Below are positions 27,427 to 35,756 of a stretch of DNA of 64,000 nt, piece after piece (within the stretch, counting starts at the first letter, position 1; the number at the start of each line of letters is the position of its first letter). Origin of the DNA: Eshraghiella crossota (lineage in GTDB: Bacteria; Bacillota; Clostridia; Lachnospirales; Lachnospiraceae); NCBI RefSeq assembly GCF_025148445.1, contig NZ_CP102270.1:1690001-1754000 (forward strand). Reading direction: 5' to 3'. Made by a program: the position numbers and the translations under genes. The notes beneath the pieces were generated by a model. It had not been told where the DNA came from, made no database searches, and saw only the letters and a list, made by a program, of their open reading frames with translations.

Positions 27427-27523
27427 GTCAGAATTACGATTGTGCTTGCGCAAATGAGTAATTCTGACCTATGACGCAACAGACACCGAAAACGGAATAA
27501 AATGCTGTGCATACAGTATTTTA
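27427..27523. repeat. 97-bp direct repeat, copy 2, with nested palindromes
   Basis: Same layout as copy 1: GTCAGAATTAC (27427-27437) against GTAATTCTGAC (27458-27468), the frame MTQQTPKTE (27471-27500) unchanged, and the closing palindrome with one changed base. Its end lies four bases before the punA ribosome binding site GGAGG, so it forms the 5' leader, and perhaps supplies the promoter, of punA. A TTGCGC-N18-TATGAC arrangement inside it is only a weak promoter match. Confidence 0.85.
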
Positions 27524-27539
27524 CAATGGAGGATTACAC

Positions 27540-28361
27540 ATGGAAAATATTATTGATGTTATCAACAATGCTGCTGAATATATAGCAGATTCAATTAAAT
27601 TTACACCGGAAATTGCTATAATACTCGGTTCAGGTCTTGGTCCTTTAGCTGACGAGGTCCAGTCCCCTGTTGTTATTAAATACAGCGATATTCCGGGATT
27701 TCACGCCTCAACGGTTAAGGGACATGCCGGAGAGCTTGTATGCGGTATGATTTCAGATAAAAAAGTAATCGTTATGAGTGGCAGATTCCACTATTATGAG
27801 GGACATGATATGGACGCCGTTACTCTTCCTATAAGGGTATTTGCGAAGCTTGGTATCAAAAAACTTATTGTTACCAATGCAGCAGGCGGTATAAAGTCAA
27901 GTCTTAATCCCGGCTCAATAATGCTTATCACAGATCATTTAAGCTATATGTGTCCGTCTCCTCTCCGTGGGCCTAACCTTGATGAATTCGGTCCGCGTTT
28001 TAAGGATATGACAGAAGTATATACAAAAGAATACATTGAGGCTGCCAGAATGACGGCAAAAGAACACAACATTCCCGTAGATGAAGGTGTCTACTGTTTT
28101 TTCAGAGGTCCCCAGTATGAAACTCCTGCCGAGATAAGAGGCATTGCCATTCTTGGTGCAGATGCGGCCGGTATGTCAACTGTTCCCGAAGCAATCGTGG
28201 CAAGGCATTGCGGTATGAAAATACTTGGTATATCTTTAATAACCAATAAGGCAGCCGGTCTGTCTCCCACAGAATTATCCCATAGTGAAGTCACAGCCAT
28301 AGCAAAAAAAGCAGAACTTAATATGGTTACTCTGGTAAAAAACACAATAAGCAGGTTATAG
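27540..28361 (+). CDS. punA: Purine-nucleoside phosphorylase
   Basis: Family I trimeric PNP that splits (deoxy)inosine and guanosine with phosphate for purine salvage. Signatures: LGSGLGPLAD, VMSGRFHYYEGHD, TDHLSYM, RGPQYETPAEIR and STVPEAIVARHCGM. The ATG at 27540 follows GGAGG by seven bases; a frame open from 27507 would start inside the repeat element. 273 residues, normal length. It is followed two bases later by an ABC-F gene. It is the first plus-strand gene of the window and is preceded by the 97-bp repeat. Confidence 0.95.
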   Translation: MENIIDVINNAAEYIADSIKFTPEIAIILGSGLGPLADEVQSPVVIKYSDIPGFHASTVKGHAGELVCGMISDKKVIVMSGRFHYYEGHDMDAVTLPIRVFAKLGIKKLIVTNAAGGIKSSLNPGSIMLITDHLSYMCPSPLRGPNLDEFGPRFKDMTEVYTKEYIEAARMTAKEHNIPVDEGVYCFFRGPQYETPAEIRGIAILGADAAGMSTVPEAIVARHCGMKILGISLITNKAAGLSPTELSHSEVTAIAKKAELNMVTLVKNTISRL

Positions 28362-28363
28362 AA

Positions 28364-30256
28364 ATGATTTTAAATTGCAGCAACATAAGTAAAACTTTTA
28401 TAGATAACACGATTCTAAATAACGTATCCTTTCACATTGAGGATGGTGAAAAGGCAGCTATTGTAGGTGCCAACGGCGTAGGTAAATCCACCCTTTTAAA
28501 GATTATAATAGGTGAGCTCGCTCCCGATGACGGTTCCGTTACAATCAGTAAGGACAAAACAATGGGATATCTTGCCCAACATCAGAGCATCGACGGCAAT
28601 AACACCATTTATGAAGAAGTTCTTTCAGTAAAACAGGACGTAATGTCGTTAGAACTTTCCATAAGGCAGCTGGAAACAGATATGAAGAATGCCAAGGACG
28701 ATGTTCTCAATGAAATGCTCGAAAAATATACAAGATTAAACCACGAATTTGAGCAGCAGAACGGATACGCAGTAAGAAGTGAAATAGCAGGAGTCATAAA
28801 AGGACTCGGCTTTACAGAGGATGAATTTAATAAAAAGATATCTTCCCTTTCAGGAGGTCAGAAAACCCGTGTTGCACTATGCCGCCTTCTTTTAACAAAG
28901 CCTGACATACTGCTTCTTGATGAGCCAACGAACCACCTGGACCTGCCATCGATAAGCTGGCTTGAAACATACCTTAAAAATTACCAGGGAAGCGTAATCA
29001 TTGTATCCCACGACCGTTATTTTCTTGATAAGATTGTTACAAAAGTAATTGAAATTGACAGGGGCAGTGTCACTGTTTTTTCAGGTTCATATTCCGACTA
29101 TTCTGTTAAAAAAGCTGCTTTAAGGGACGCTGAAATGAAAGCCTACCTTAATAATCAGCGTGAAATCAAACACCAGCAACAAGTTATTGACAAGTTAAAG
29201 CAGTTTAACCGTGAAAAATCCATAAAGCGTGCAGAAAGCCGTGAAAAACTTCTGTCTAAAATGGAAGTTATTGACAAACCTTTAGCGGAATCCTCCGGCA
29301 TGCGTATTGATTTAGAGCCTTCAGTTGTAAGCGGTAATGATGTTCTTACGGTTTCCCACCTGTCAAAAAGTTTTGGCATTAACCACTTATTTGATGACAT
29401 CAGTTTTGAAATCAAACGTGGTGAGCGTGTTGCCCTGATTGGCGCCAATGGTACCGGCAAAACAACCATTCTAAAAATAATAAACGGAATAATTGATGCA
29501 GATTCCGGAACCTGCCGTCTCGGTGCCAATGTTACCTGCGGTTATTACGACCAGGAACATCAGGTACTTGATATGAACAAAACAATTTTTGATGAAATTC
29601 AGGACACTTACCCTGACATGAATAATACTAAGGTGCGGAACGTACTGGCTGCCTTTCTTTTTACCGATGATGACGTATTCAAGCGTATCGGTGAATTAAG
29701 CGGCGGAGAAAGAGGCCGTGTCCTCTTAGCAAAGCTAATGCTTTCCAATGCTAATTTTCTGCTCCTTGATGAGCCAACAAATCACCTTGATATGGCATCA
29801 AAGGAAATCCTTGAAAGTGCACTTAATAAATACACCGGAACATGTTTTTTTGTATCCCATGACCGATATTTTATTAACACGGTAGCCACAAGAATATTGG
29901 ATTTGAGAAACAACACAATTACCAATTACATAGGTAATTATGACTATTATCTGGAAAAAAATGTACAGGCTCCCGCTTCTGTTTCTTCCAAAGCTGCAGT
30001 TACCGTCTCTGTTTCCAAAGAGGACCGTATACTTCAGAAAGAAGAACAGGCAAAAGAACGCCGTCGCAAAAATGAAATTGAAAAATGTGAAAAAGAAATT
30101 TCGGGAATTGATGAAGAACTTTCGGAAATTGATTCAATGCTGACAAAAGAAGAAATATACACTGACATAAATAAACTTACGGAATTAAGCAGCCGTAAAT
30201 CAGAACTTGAACAGAAGCAGAACGAATTATATGAAAAATGGGAATCACTTATGTAG
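28364..30256 (+). CDS. ABC-F family ATPase (ribosome-associated type)
   Basis: Soluble twin-ATPase of the ABC-F family, whose characterised members act on the ribosome. First domain: GANGVGKST, LSGGQKTRVAL, LLLDEPTNHLDLPS; linker about 245-320 rich in Lys/Arg; second domain: GANGTGKTT, LSGGERGRVLL, LLLDEPTNHLDMAS; then a C-terminal coiled-coil tail about 550-630. No membrane segments. The layout resembles the housekeeping YdiF/Uup-like groups rather than a known resistance determinant. The last eight bases overlap the convergent GNAT gene. Confidence 0.92.
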   Translation: MILNCSNISKTFIDNTILNNVSFHIEDGEKAAIVGANGVGKSTLLKIIIGELAPDDGSVTISKDKTMGYLAQHQSIDGNNTIYEEVLSVKQDVMSLELSIRQLETDMKNAKDDVLNEMLEKYTRLNHEFEQQNGYAVRSEIAGVIKGLGFTEDEFNKKISSLSGGQKTRVALCRLLLTKPDILLLDEPTNHLDLPSISWLETYLKNYQGSVIIVSHDRYFLDKIVTKVIEIDRGSVTVFSGSYSDYSVKKAALRDAEMKAYLNNQREIKHQQQVIDKLKQFNREKSIKRAESREKLLSKMEVIDKPLAESSGMRIDLEPSVVSGNDVLTVSHLSKSFGINHLFDDISFEIKRGERVALIGANGTGKTTILKIINGIIDADSGTCRLGANVTCGYYDQEHQVLDMNKTIFDEIQDTYPDMNNTKVRNVLAAFLFTDDDVFKRIGELSGGERGRVLLAKLMLSNANFLLLDEPTNHLDMASKEILESALNKYTGTCFFVSHDRYFINTVATRILDLRNNTITNYIGNYDYYLEKNVQAPASVSSKAAVTVSVSKEDRILQKEEQAKERRRKNEIEKCEKEISGIDEELSEIDSMLTKEEIYTDINKLTELSSRKSELEQKQNELYEKWESLM

Positions 30257-30268
30257 TCTGTGATTCCC
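30235..30268 (-). terminator. Probable intrinsic terminator for the GNAT operon, inside the ABC-F 3' end
   Basis: GGGAATCAC (30240-30248) and GTGATTCCC (30260-30268) form a perfect 9-bp stem with an 11-base loop covering both converging stop codons. On the minus strand the stem is followed by ATTTTTC, so it can terminate the GNAT transcript; on the plus strand no T-run follows. Confidence 0.55.
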
Positions 30269-30701
30269 TGTTACCATCTTTATCTTTATCGATATATATA
30301 ATCATACCCGGACCCAGCTTGTCCGTAGGTCTTGCGGTAAAACCGTTGTCTATATAGAACTTTTCCCTGCCTTTGGCACACATGAGACATAGCATCATCC
30401 GGCTTCCCGGCTCAGTGATTTCTTCCACAAATTTCTTCAACCTTAAAAGTATCAGTCTTCCTATTCCTTTTTTCTGTGCCTCAGGTATAACAACGAGGTC
30501 CTGGATATAGGATATTACGGCTCCGTCACCTATTACCCTGCCCATTCCCACAGGTTTACCGTCAAGGTATGCACACACAGTAAACAGGCTGTTATTAACA
30601 GCCTGTTCTGCCTGTTTATCCGTAAGCTTTATCCAGCCTACTTTTTTTCTAAGATATAGATATGTATCCGTATCAAGAACATTTTCTTTTAGTTCTAACA
30701 T
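30249..30701 (-). CDS. GNAT-family N-acetyltransferase
   Basis: Acetyl-CoA-dependent acetyltransferase of the GNAT fold, 150 residues. The V-loop QDLVVIPEAQKKGIGRLIL is the acetyl-CoA pyrophosphate site (motif A); a beta-bulge region GKPVGMGRVIGDG precedes it, and FYIDNGFTARPTDKLGPGM is the C-terminal segment common in this subgroup. ATG at 30701 after GAGGAA; the start shares its first bases with the stop of the zinc-ribbon gene (TAATG). Substrate unknown. Confidence 0.85.
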   Translation of the reverse strand: MLELKENVLDTDTYLYLRKKVGWIKLTDKQAEQAVNNSLFTVCAYLDGKPVGMGRVIGDGAVISYIQDLVVIPEAQKKGIGRLILLRLKKFVEEITEPGSRMMLCLMCAKGREKFYIDNGFTARPTDKLGPGMIIYIDKDKDGNRESQTT

Positions 30702-31270
30702 TACTGTTCCTCGTATCCGTTTTCCTCAAAGCAGTCCTTACAGATATAGCGTTCTTCAACTTTTCCTGTATCTTCGTATTCTACCTCATATTTTTCACTG
30801 TATTTTATCTTGTTACAGTCATCACATCTGAATTTAATAGGAAGTGGTGATTTAACAGGTGTAATAAGTAAAACAACTGCCGCTGCGATTATTGCCACAA
30901 GTACAACAAGTGTAACAATAAGTCCTGTCTTTTTCTTCTTAACTTTAACAGGCTTTGACGATACAGGTTCTGTATATGAACCCGATGCAATATTCTGTTC
31001 TCCATAGGAATATACAGGTTGCTGCACAGGTTCGGCCGTATTCTGTTCGGTTTTCTCATCCGGTTCTTTGCTTGCTGCCATATCCACACTGCCATAAATA
31101 AAAGATGAAGTTTCTGCCGGCTTATCACCGCTTACAGGCTTTGATGCAGTATCTGATGACACTTTCTGTGGTACACTGTTCTCTGTTCCGCAGTTGGCAC
31201 AGAAAAACTTTTCCATAGTCTCCTCAATTTCATTAGCTGTTCCACATTTTTTACAATAATATGTTCTCAT
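30701..31270 (-). CDS. Zinc-ribbon single-pass membrane protein
   Basis: 189-residue protein of unknown function. The N-terminus has a zinc ribbon with CKKCG and CANCG; a Ser/Thr/Pro/Glu-rich low-complexity stretch spans about 35-110; one membrane helix lies about 115-140; the C-terminus has a second metal-binding pattern, CDDC and, about 30 residues later, CKDC. ATG at 31270 after GGAGG. It is translationally coupled to the GNAT gene. A TTGACA box and a leader hairpin (31291-31320) precede it, 86 bp after the DUF4956 gene. Confidence 0.8.
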   Translation of the reverse strand: MRTYYCKKCGTANEIEETMEKFFCANCGTENSVPQKVSSDTASKPVSGDKPAETSSFIYGSVDMAASKEPDEKTEQNTAEPVQQPVYSYGEQNIASGSYTEPVSSKPVKVKKKKTGLIVTLVVLVAIIAAAVVLLITPVKSPLPIKFRCDDCNKIKYSEKYEVEYEDTGKVEERYICKDCFEENGYEEQ

Positions 31271-31290
31271 TTAATGAATCCTCCACAATT

Positions 31291-31349
31291 AAATCCTACA
31301 GGCTTATACCTGTAAGATTTAATTTATATTTATTTTATGCTAATGTCAA
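31291..31349 (-). promoter_or_regulatory. Putative promoter and leader hairpin for the zinc-ribbon gene
   Basis: A consensus -35 TTGACA (31344-31349) is followed at 17 bp by a weak -10 TAAATT (31321-31326). Directly downstream AAATCTTACAGG and CCTGTAGGATTT form a 12-bp stem with one G-U pair (31291-31320), six bases ahead of the GGAGG. The hairpin has no T-run, so it is a leader structure rather than a clear terminator. Confidence 0.4.
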
Positions 31350-31356
31350 GAAAGTT

Positions 31357-32046
31357 TTACAACATTGTATCGTGTTTGTCCGGCATCATTCCAAGAGAAA
31401 TATTAAGATTGCCGTTTCTGCACCTGATTTCATCGATAAATGCTTTTTCATCCATATCTTTTTTTGCCGTTACAAGATACTGCAGTTCAAACATTGAACC
31501 CATATTGGTTGTTTTGACATTCTTCATTTCGTAATAATCCAGATATTTATCAAAAATATCTTTAAAAGTATCTTTATAATTAAGGCTTTCAGGAATCAAT
31601 ATTCTTAATAATTTCTCTTCGCTCTTATTTTCCCCAAAACCGGACACCGAAAGAATCACGATAACCAGAACAATAAGTACTGTTCCCATCACACCGAAAG
31701 CTATGTATCCAAGTCCTGTGGCAAGTCCTATGGCCATAGTAAGAAATACTACCGCAATATCTTTTGAATTGCCGGGAATACTTCTGAATCTTACAAGTGC
31801 AAATGCCCCTGCAATAGAAAATGCCCTGGCAACATTACTTCCTACAAGAATGATTACGATTGCAACAACAGCGGGAAGAATTGTAAGTGCTATGGCAAAA
31901 TCCTTTGTATAACTTCCTTTTTTCTGGGTACACATGTAGCATATAGAAATAACAAGTCCAAGTATAAGTGCTGTTCCCATACAGATAAGTGACTGGGGCA
32001 TCGGTATTATAGACACGTCTGTCGTCTTTAAAATTGTTTCAAACAT
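31357..32046 (-). CDS. DUF4956 membrane protein
   Basis: 229-residue integral membrane protein matching DUF4956 by memory: about four helices in the first 140 residues, including ARAFSIAGAFALVRFRS, a segment typical of this family, then a soluble C-terminal domain about 145-229. The start (ATG 32046) overlaps the VTC-domain gene by eight bases. The pairing of DUF4956 with a VTC-domain protein recurs in many bacteria, but its biochemical role is not established. Confidence 0.82.
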   Translation of the reverse strand: MFETILKTTDVSIIPMPQSLICMGTALILGLVISICYMCTQKKGSYTKDFAIALTILPAVVAIVIILVGSNVARAFSIAGAFALVRFRSIPGNSKDIAVVFLTMAIGLATGLGYIAFGVMGTVLIVLVIVILSVSGFGENKSEEKLLRILIPESLNYKDTFKDIFDKYLDYYEMKNVKTTNMGSMFELQYLVTAKKDMDEKAFIDEIRCRNGNLNISLGMMPDKHDTML

Positions 32047-32770
32047 AAGTTATGTCTCCTTTATAATTTGTAAAATAGTTTCTGTATTCTGTTCCGTATT
32101 TTGAAAACGATATAGGATAAATCCCATATTCCGACAAAACCGGCAGAAACCACATCGGCATTCCGCCTGATGTTTTGACCTCCATGAGCAATTTATCATT
32201 ATCAAGAATCGGTTCACCGAAAGACCCTTTTCTAAGGTCAAGTTCATCTCTTCTTGCAAGAATATTGTCATCAAACGTCACTCTGAAGCTGTCATCTTCA
32301 ATTCCGTAAAACGCACTTCTTTCATATGATATATATACTTTTGGTGACACCTTGTAATAATCCAGAAAATAGCGTATTTCACTAAGCACCTGTCTGTTGA
32401 CTTCAGGTGAATCCGGAATCATCCCTTTATATATGAAATTTTCAGCCTCTTTAAGGGTCATTGTGGTTCTTCTTTTATTAACGATACCTTTGTATTTTTT
32501 CTTAATTTCAATAAATGCTTCGCTGTCATCAGACGGAGTACCATATGAACGCAGCCTCAATTTCTCTTTGTAGACCGGTTTATCAATGGAACGTCTTATC
32601 AGTTCATCCGTATCCGTATCAAAATATATATTACATATTGTATATTTCTTTCCATTAACGCAATATCTGTCCGGCTCCATGTAATCGGTAAGGTATCCGG
32701 TAATTGCTTCATATACGGATTTGTCAATCATATATTTCTTTTCATACCGGTTAAAAATTTCTATTGCCAT
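32039..32770 (-). CDS. VTC-domain (polyphosphate polymerase-like) protein
   Basis: Predicted member of the VTC/CYTH tunnel-fold superfamily, whose yeast founder Vtc4 makes polyphosphate from ATP. Basic and acidic tunnel residues are visible in RYEKKYMID, YFDTD, KLRLRSYG, AFIEIKKKY, VYISYERSAFYG, RVTFDDNI and LMEVKTSGG. The ATG at 32770 (243 residues) is preferred to a much longer frame from 32908, which would start upstream of the promoter at 32797-32826; it has GGTGG upstream. Polymerase activity is inferred from fold only. Confidence 0.82.
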   Translation of the reverse strand: MAIEIFNRYEKKYMIDKSVYEAITGYLTDYMEPDRYCVNGKKYTICNIYFDTDTDELIRRSIDKPVYKEKLRLRSYGTPSDDSEAFIEIKKKYKGIVNKRRTTMTLKEAENFIYKGMIPDSPEVNRQVLSEIRYFLDYYKVSPKVYISYERSAFYGIEDDSFRVTFDDNILARRDELDLRKGSFGEPILDNDKLLMEVKTSGGMPMWFLPVLSEYGIYPISFSKYGTEYRNYFTNYKGDITYV

Positions 32771-32796
32771 ACTTCCACCCACCTTTCTATACCTAT

Positions 32797-32826
32797 ATTT
32801 TACATCATAGTAAATATATTTGGCAA
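32797..32826 (-). promoter_or_regulatory. Putative sigma-A promoter for the VTC/DUF4956 operon
   Basis: Minus-strand -35 TTGCCA (32821-32826), 18-bp spacer, -10 TAAAAT (32797-32802). It lies back to back with the nrdD control region. Confidence 0.5.
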
Positions 32827-32904
32827 TTGTGATATTTGTGTGTAGGGAATTTGTATTGTTTCTGAAATGTATGCTTTTGTTCCATAATTGTCTGATTATT
32901 ACCA

Positions 32905-32920
32905 CCACAATATATTGTGT
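32905..32920 (+). promoter_or_regulatory. NrdR box 1
   Basis: The 16 bases match the NrdR consensus ACACWATATATWGTGT at 15 of 16 positions and contain the perfect palindrome ACAATATATTGT (32907-32918). A second box starts 42 bp downstream, four helical turns. NrdR represses ribonucleotide reductase genes when dATP/ATP is high. Confidence 0.8.
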
Positions 32921-32946
32921 AATAAATTGTATTTTTTAAAAACATT

Positions 32947-32962
32947 CAACAAAATATAGTGA
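32947..32962 (+). promoter_or_regulatory. NrdR box 2, overlapping the -35 element
   Basis: A weaker match to the NrdR consensus, with the core ACAAAATATAGTG. It covers the first bases of the -35 element at 32959-32964, a typical repressor position. Confidence 0.65.
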
Positions 32963-32987
32963 CATAGTATATATCAGGTGCTATAAT
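32959..32987 (+). promoter_or_regulatory. Promoter of nrdD-nrdG-dut
   Basis: -35 GTGACA (32959-32964) and -10 TATAAT (32982-32987) with a 17-bp spacer, 50 bp upstream of the nrdD ATG. NrdR box 2 overlaps the -35. Confidence 0.7.
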
Positions 32988-33036
32988 ATGCCATGTGGAC
33001 TTGATTCCGCTTTACAGGTTTTGGGAGGAAACTTAT

Positions 33037-35163
33037 ATGAAGGTTATTAAAAGAGATGGGCGAGAAGTAACTTATGACCGCGGTAAAATAATAATCGCAA
33101 TACATAAGGCTAACGATGAAGTGCCTATAAGTGAACGAATTTCAGACGAGAAGATTCACGGCATTGTGGCATCTATTGAAAAATTAGGTGTCAACACATT
33201 ACAGGTTGAAGAGATTCAGGATATTATCGAACAGAAACTCATGGCAGAGCGTAAATTCGTTTTAGCCAAGACGTACATTATTTATCGATATCAGAGACAG
33301 ATGATTCGTAAATCCAACACAACAGACGAATCTATCCTCGGTCTTATACAGCAGACCAACAAATATGCCATGGAGGAGAATTCCAATAAGAATGCCGCTG
33401 TTGCTTCAACACAGCGTGACCTTATTGCAGGTGAGGTATCAAGAGACCTTACTAACCGTCTTCTTCTTCCGGAGAAAATATCGAAGGCGCATGAAGAAGG
33501 TATTCTTCACTTCCATGACGCTGATTATTTTGTGCAGTCGATTTTTAACTGCTGTCTTATCAACATAAGTGATATGCTTGATAACGGAACAGTTATGAAC
33601 GGTAAGATGATTGAAAGTCCTAAGAGCTTTCAGGTTGCATGTACCGTTATGACACAGATTATCGCCGCTGTTGCAAGCAGCCAGTACGGCGGACAGTCTG
33701 TTGATATCAGCCACCTTGGCAAGTATTTAAGAAAAACCAAAGAGAAATTTCTTAGAAATTATAAAGAAAAATTTGCTGATATTCTTTCTGACGAAGCTAT
33801 CGAAAAATTAGCTGCCGACAGAACTATGGATGAACTGAAATCAGGTGTCCAGACAATCCAGTATCAGATTAATACGTTAATGACAACAAATGGACAGTCT
33901 CCTTTTGTTACCCTTTTCCTTAATCTCAAGGAGGACGATCCTTACAAGGATGAGGTTGCTTTAATTATAGAAGAAATTCTCAAACAGAGAATTCAAGGTA
34001 TTAAAAATGAAGCAGGTGTATATATCACTCCTGCATTTCCAAAGCTTATTTACGTTCTTGACGAACATAACTGTTTAAAGGGTGGTAAATATGATTATCT
34101 TACCAAATTAGCGGTTGAGTGTTCTTCAAAAAGAATGTATCCTGACTACATTTCCGCTAAAAAGATGCGTGAAAACTACGAGGGTGAAGTTTTCTCATGT
34201 ATGGGATGCCGTTCTTTCTTAAGTCCTTGGAAAGACGAAAACGGAAATTACAAATGGGAAGGTCGTTTCAATCAGGGTGTTGTCAGCATTAACCTTCCTC
34301 AGATGGGTATTATTGCCAACGGCAATGAAGAACTTTTCTGGGAATTAATGGAAGAAAGACTTTCTTTATGTTTTGAAGCACTTATGTGCAGACATAAAGC
34401 ACTTGAAGGTACATTATCCGATGTCAGCCCTATTCACTGGCAGTATGGTGCCATCGCAAGATTAAAACCGGGTGAAACAATAGATCCGCTTTTACATAAC
34501 GGCTACTCTACCATCTCACTTGGCTATATCGGACTTTACGAAGTTACCAAGCTCATGACCGGTGTAAGCCACACAGACCCTAAGGGAACAGCTTTTGCCC
34601 TTAAAGTAATGAACAGACTCCGTGAAGCCTGCGATACATGGAAACGTAATACAGGTCTAGGTTTCGGTCTTTACGGAACACCTGCAGAAAGCCTCTGCTA
34701 CCGTTTTGCCGAAATTGACAAACGTAAATTCGGCGTTATAAAAGATGTTACGGATAAGGGTTACTACACTAACTCATATCATGTTGACGTCCGCGAAAAG
34801 ATTGACGCTTTTTCTAAGTTCAAATTTGAGAGCCAGTTCCAGACTATTTCTTCAGGCGGTGCTATCTCCTACGTTGAGATACCTAACTTAAGACATAACC
34901 TTCCTGCTCTTGAAGAACTTGTTAAATACATATATGACAATATCCAGTATGCCGAGTTCAATACCAAATCAGATTACTGCCAGGTATGCGGATATGATGG
35001 TGAAATCATAATCAACGATAAGCTTGAATGGGAATGTCCTCAGTGCCACAATAAAGACCACAATAAAATGAACGTTACAAGAAGAACCTGTGGTTATCTT
35101 GGCGAGAATTTTTGGAACGTAGGTAAGACAAAAGAAATTAATTCAAGAGTATTACATATCTAA
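33037..35163 (+). CDS. nrdD: Anaerobic ribonucleoside-triphosphate reductase
   Basis: Class III glycyl-radical ribonucleotide reductase making dNTPs under anaerobiosis. The N-terminal ATP-cone (about 1-95) starts with VIKRDGREV; the C-terminal zinc site has CQVCG and CPQC; the radical glycine is Gly686 in TCGYLGENFW. The ATG at 33037 follows GGGAGG; an in-frame ATG at 32995 is too close to the -10. 708 residues, normal. Expression should be NrdR-controlled through the two boxes upstream. No oxygen-dependent reductase is seen in the window. Confidence 0.97.
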   Translation: MKVIKRDGREVTYDRGKIIIAIHKANDEVPISERISDEKIHGIVASIEKLGVNTLQVEEIQDIIEQKLMAERKFVLAKTYIIYRYQRQMIRKSNTTDESILGLIQQTNKYAMEENSNKNAAVASTQRDLIAGEVSRDLTNRLLLPEKISKAHEEGILHFHDADYFVQSIFNCCLINISDMLDNGTVMNGKMIESPKSFQVACTVMTQIIAAVASSQYGGQSVDISHLGKYLRKTKEKFLRNYKEKFADILSDEAIEKLAADRTMDELKSGVQTIQYQINTLMTTNGQSPFVTLFLNLKEDDPYKDEVALIIEEILKQRIQGIKNEAGVYITPAFPKLIYVLDEHNCLKGGKYDYLTKLAVECSSKRMYPDYISAKKMRENYEGEVFSCMGCRSFLSPWKDENGNYKWEGRFNQGVVSINLPQMGIIANGNEELFWELMEERLSLCFEALMCRHKALEGTLSDVSPIHWQYGAIARLKPGETIDPLLHNGYSTISLGYIGLYEVTKLMTGVSHTDPKGTAFALKVMNRLREACDTWKRNTGLGFGLYGTPAESLCYRFAEIDKRKFGVIKDVTDKGYYTNSYHVDVREKIDAFSKFKFESQFQTISSGGAISYVEIPNLRHNLPALEELVKYIYDNIQYAEFNTKSDYCQVCGYDGEIIINDKLEWECPQCHNKDHNKMNVTRRTCGYLGENFWNVGKTKEINSRVLHI

Positions 35164-35172
35164 GAGGACGTT

Positions 35173-35730
35173 ATGAATTATGCAGATATAAAATGCAATG
35201 ATGCTGCTAATGGTCCGGGAGTGAGAATTTCTCTTTTTGTAAGCGGATGCACCCACCATTGCAAAGGTTGTTTTAATGAGGTTACATGGGATTTCAATTA
35301 CGGAAATCCCTTTACCCAAAAAGAAATTGATATGATAATAAAAGACCTTGAGCCACCTTATATTTCCGGTCTTACAATTCTTGGCGGTGAGCCGATGGAG
35401 CCTGCCAACCAGCCCGGAATTCTTCCTCTTATCCGCAAGGTAAGGGAAGTTTACGGTTCAGGCAAAACAATATGGATATACAGCGGTTATCTTTTTGACA
35501 GGGATATACTTGGCCGCATGGTTAATGAAATTCCGGAAACAAAGGAGATTCTTTCTGGCATTGATGTTCTTATGGATGGTCCTTACGTTGAAGAATTAAA
35601 AGATTTATCCGCATATTTCCGTGGTTCAAGCAACCAGAGGGCTATTGATGTTCCCGCCACCCTTCAAAACGGCGGTGATATTGTTATCTGGGAACCTGTC
35701 AAACCACAGTATAACTACCCTTCTAAATAG
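35173..35730 (+). CDS. nrdG: Anaerobic ribonucleotide reductase activating protein
   Basis: Radical SAM activase that installs the glycyl radical on NrdD. The cluster motif is CTHHCKGC, followed by the glycine-rich TILGGEPMEP SAM-binding element. 185 residues, slightly longer than the E. coli form. ATG at 35173 with AGAGGA, nine bases after nrdD. Second gene of the nrdD-nrdG-dut operon. Confidence 0.96.
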   Translation: MNYADIKCNDAANGPGVRISLFVSGCTHHCKGCFNEVTWDFNYGNPFTQKEIDMIIKDLEPPYISGLTILGGEPMEPANQPGILPLIRKVREVYGSGKTIWIYSGYLFDRDILGRMVNEIPETKEILSGIDVLMDGPYVEELKDLSAYFRGSSNQRAIDVPATLQNGGDIVIWEPVKPQYNYPSK

Positions 35731-35756
35731 TTACACATATTACGGAGGAAAGGAAC

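Noticed and set aside
27297-27512. 71-codon minus-strand open frame in the repeat region
   Set aside because: It runs through the palindromes and both repeat copies, with no ribosome binding site and no recognisable protein features.
27255-27523. CRISPR-like direct repeats
   Set aside because: Only two copies of 97 bp, 172 bp apart, each with internal palindromes; no short spacers and no cas genes.
28364-30256. Antibiotic-resistance ABC-F
   Set aside because: Linker length, C-terminal coiled coil and housekeeping context resemble non-resistance groups; nothing supports a resistance call.
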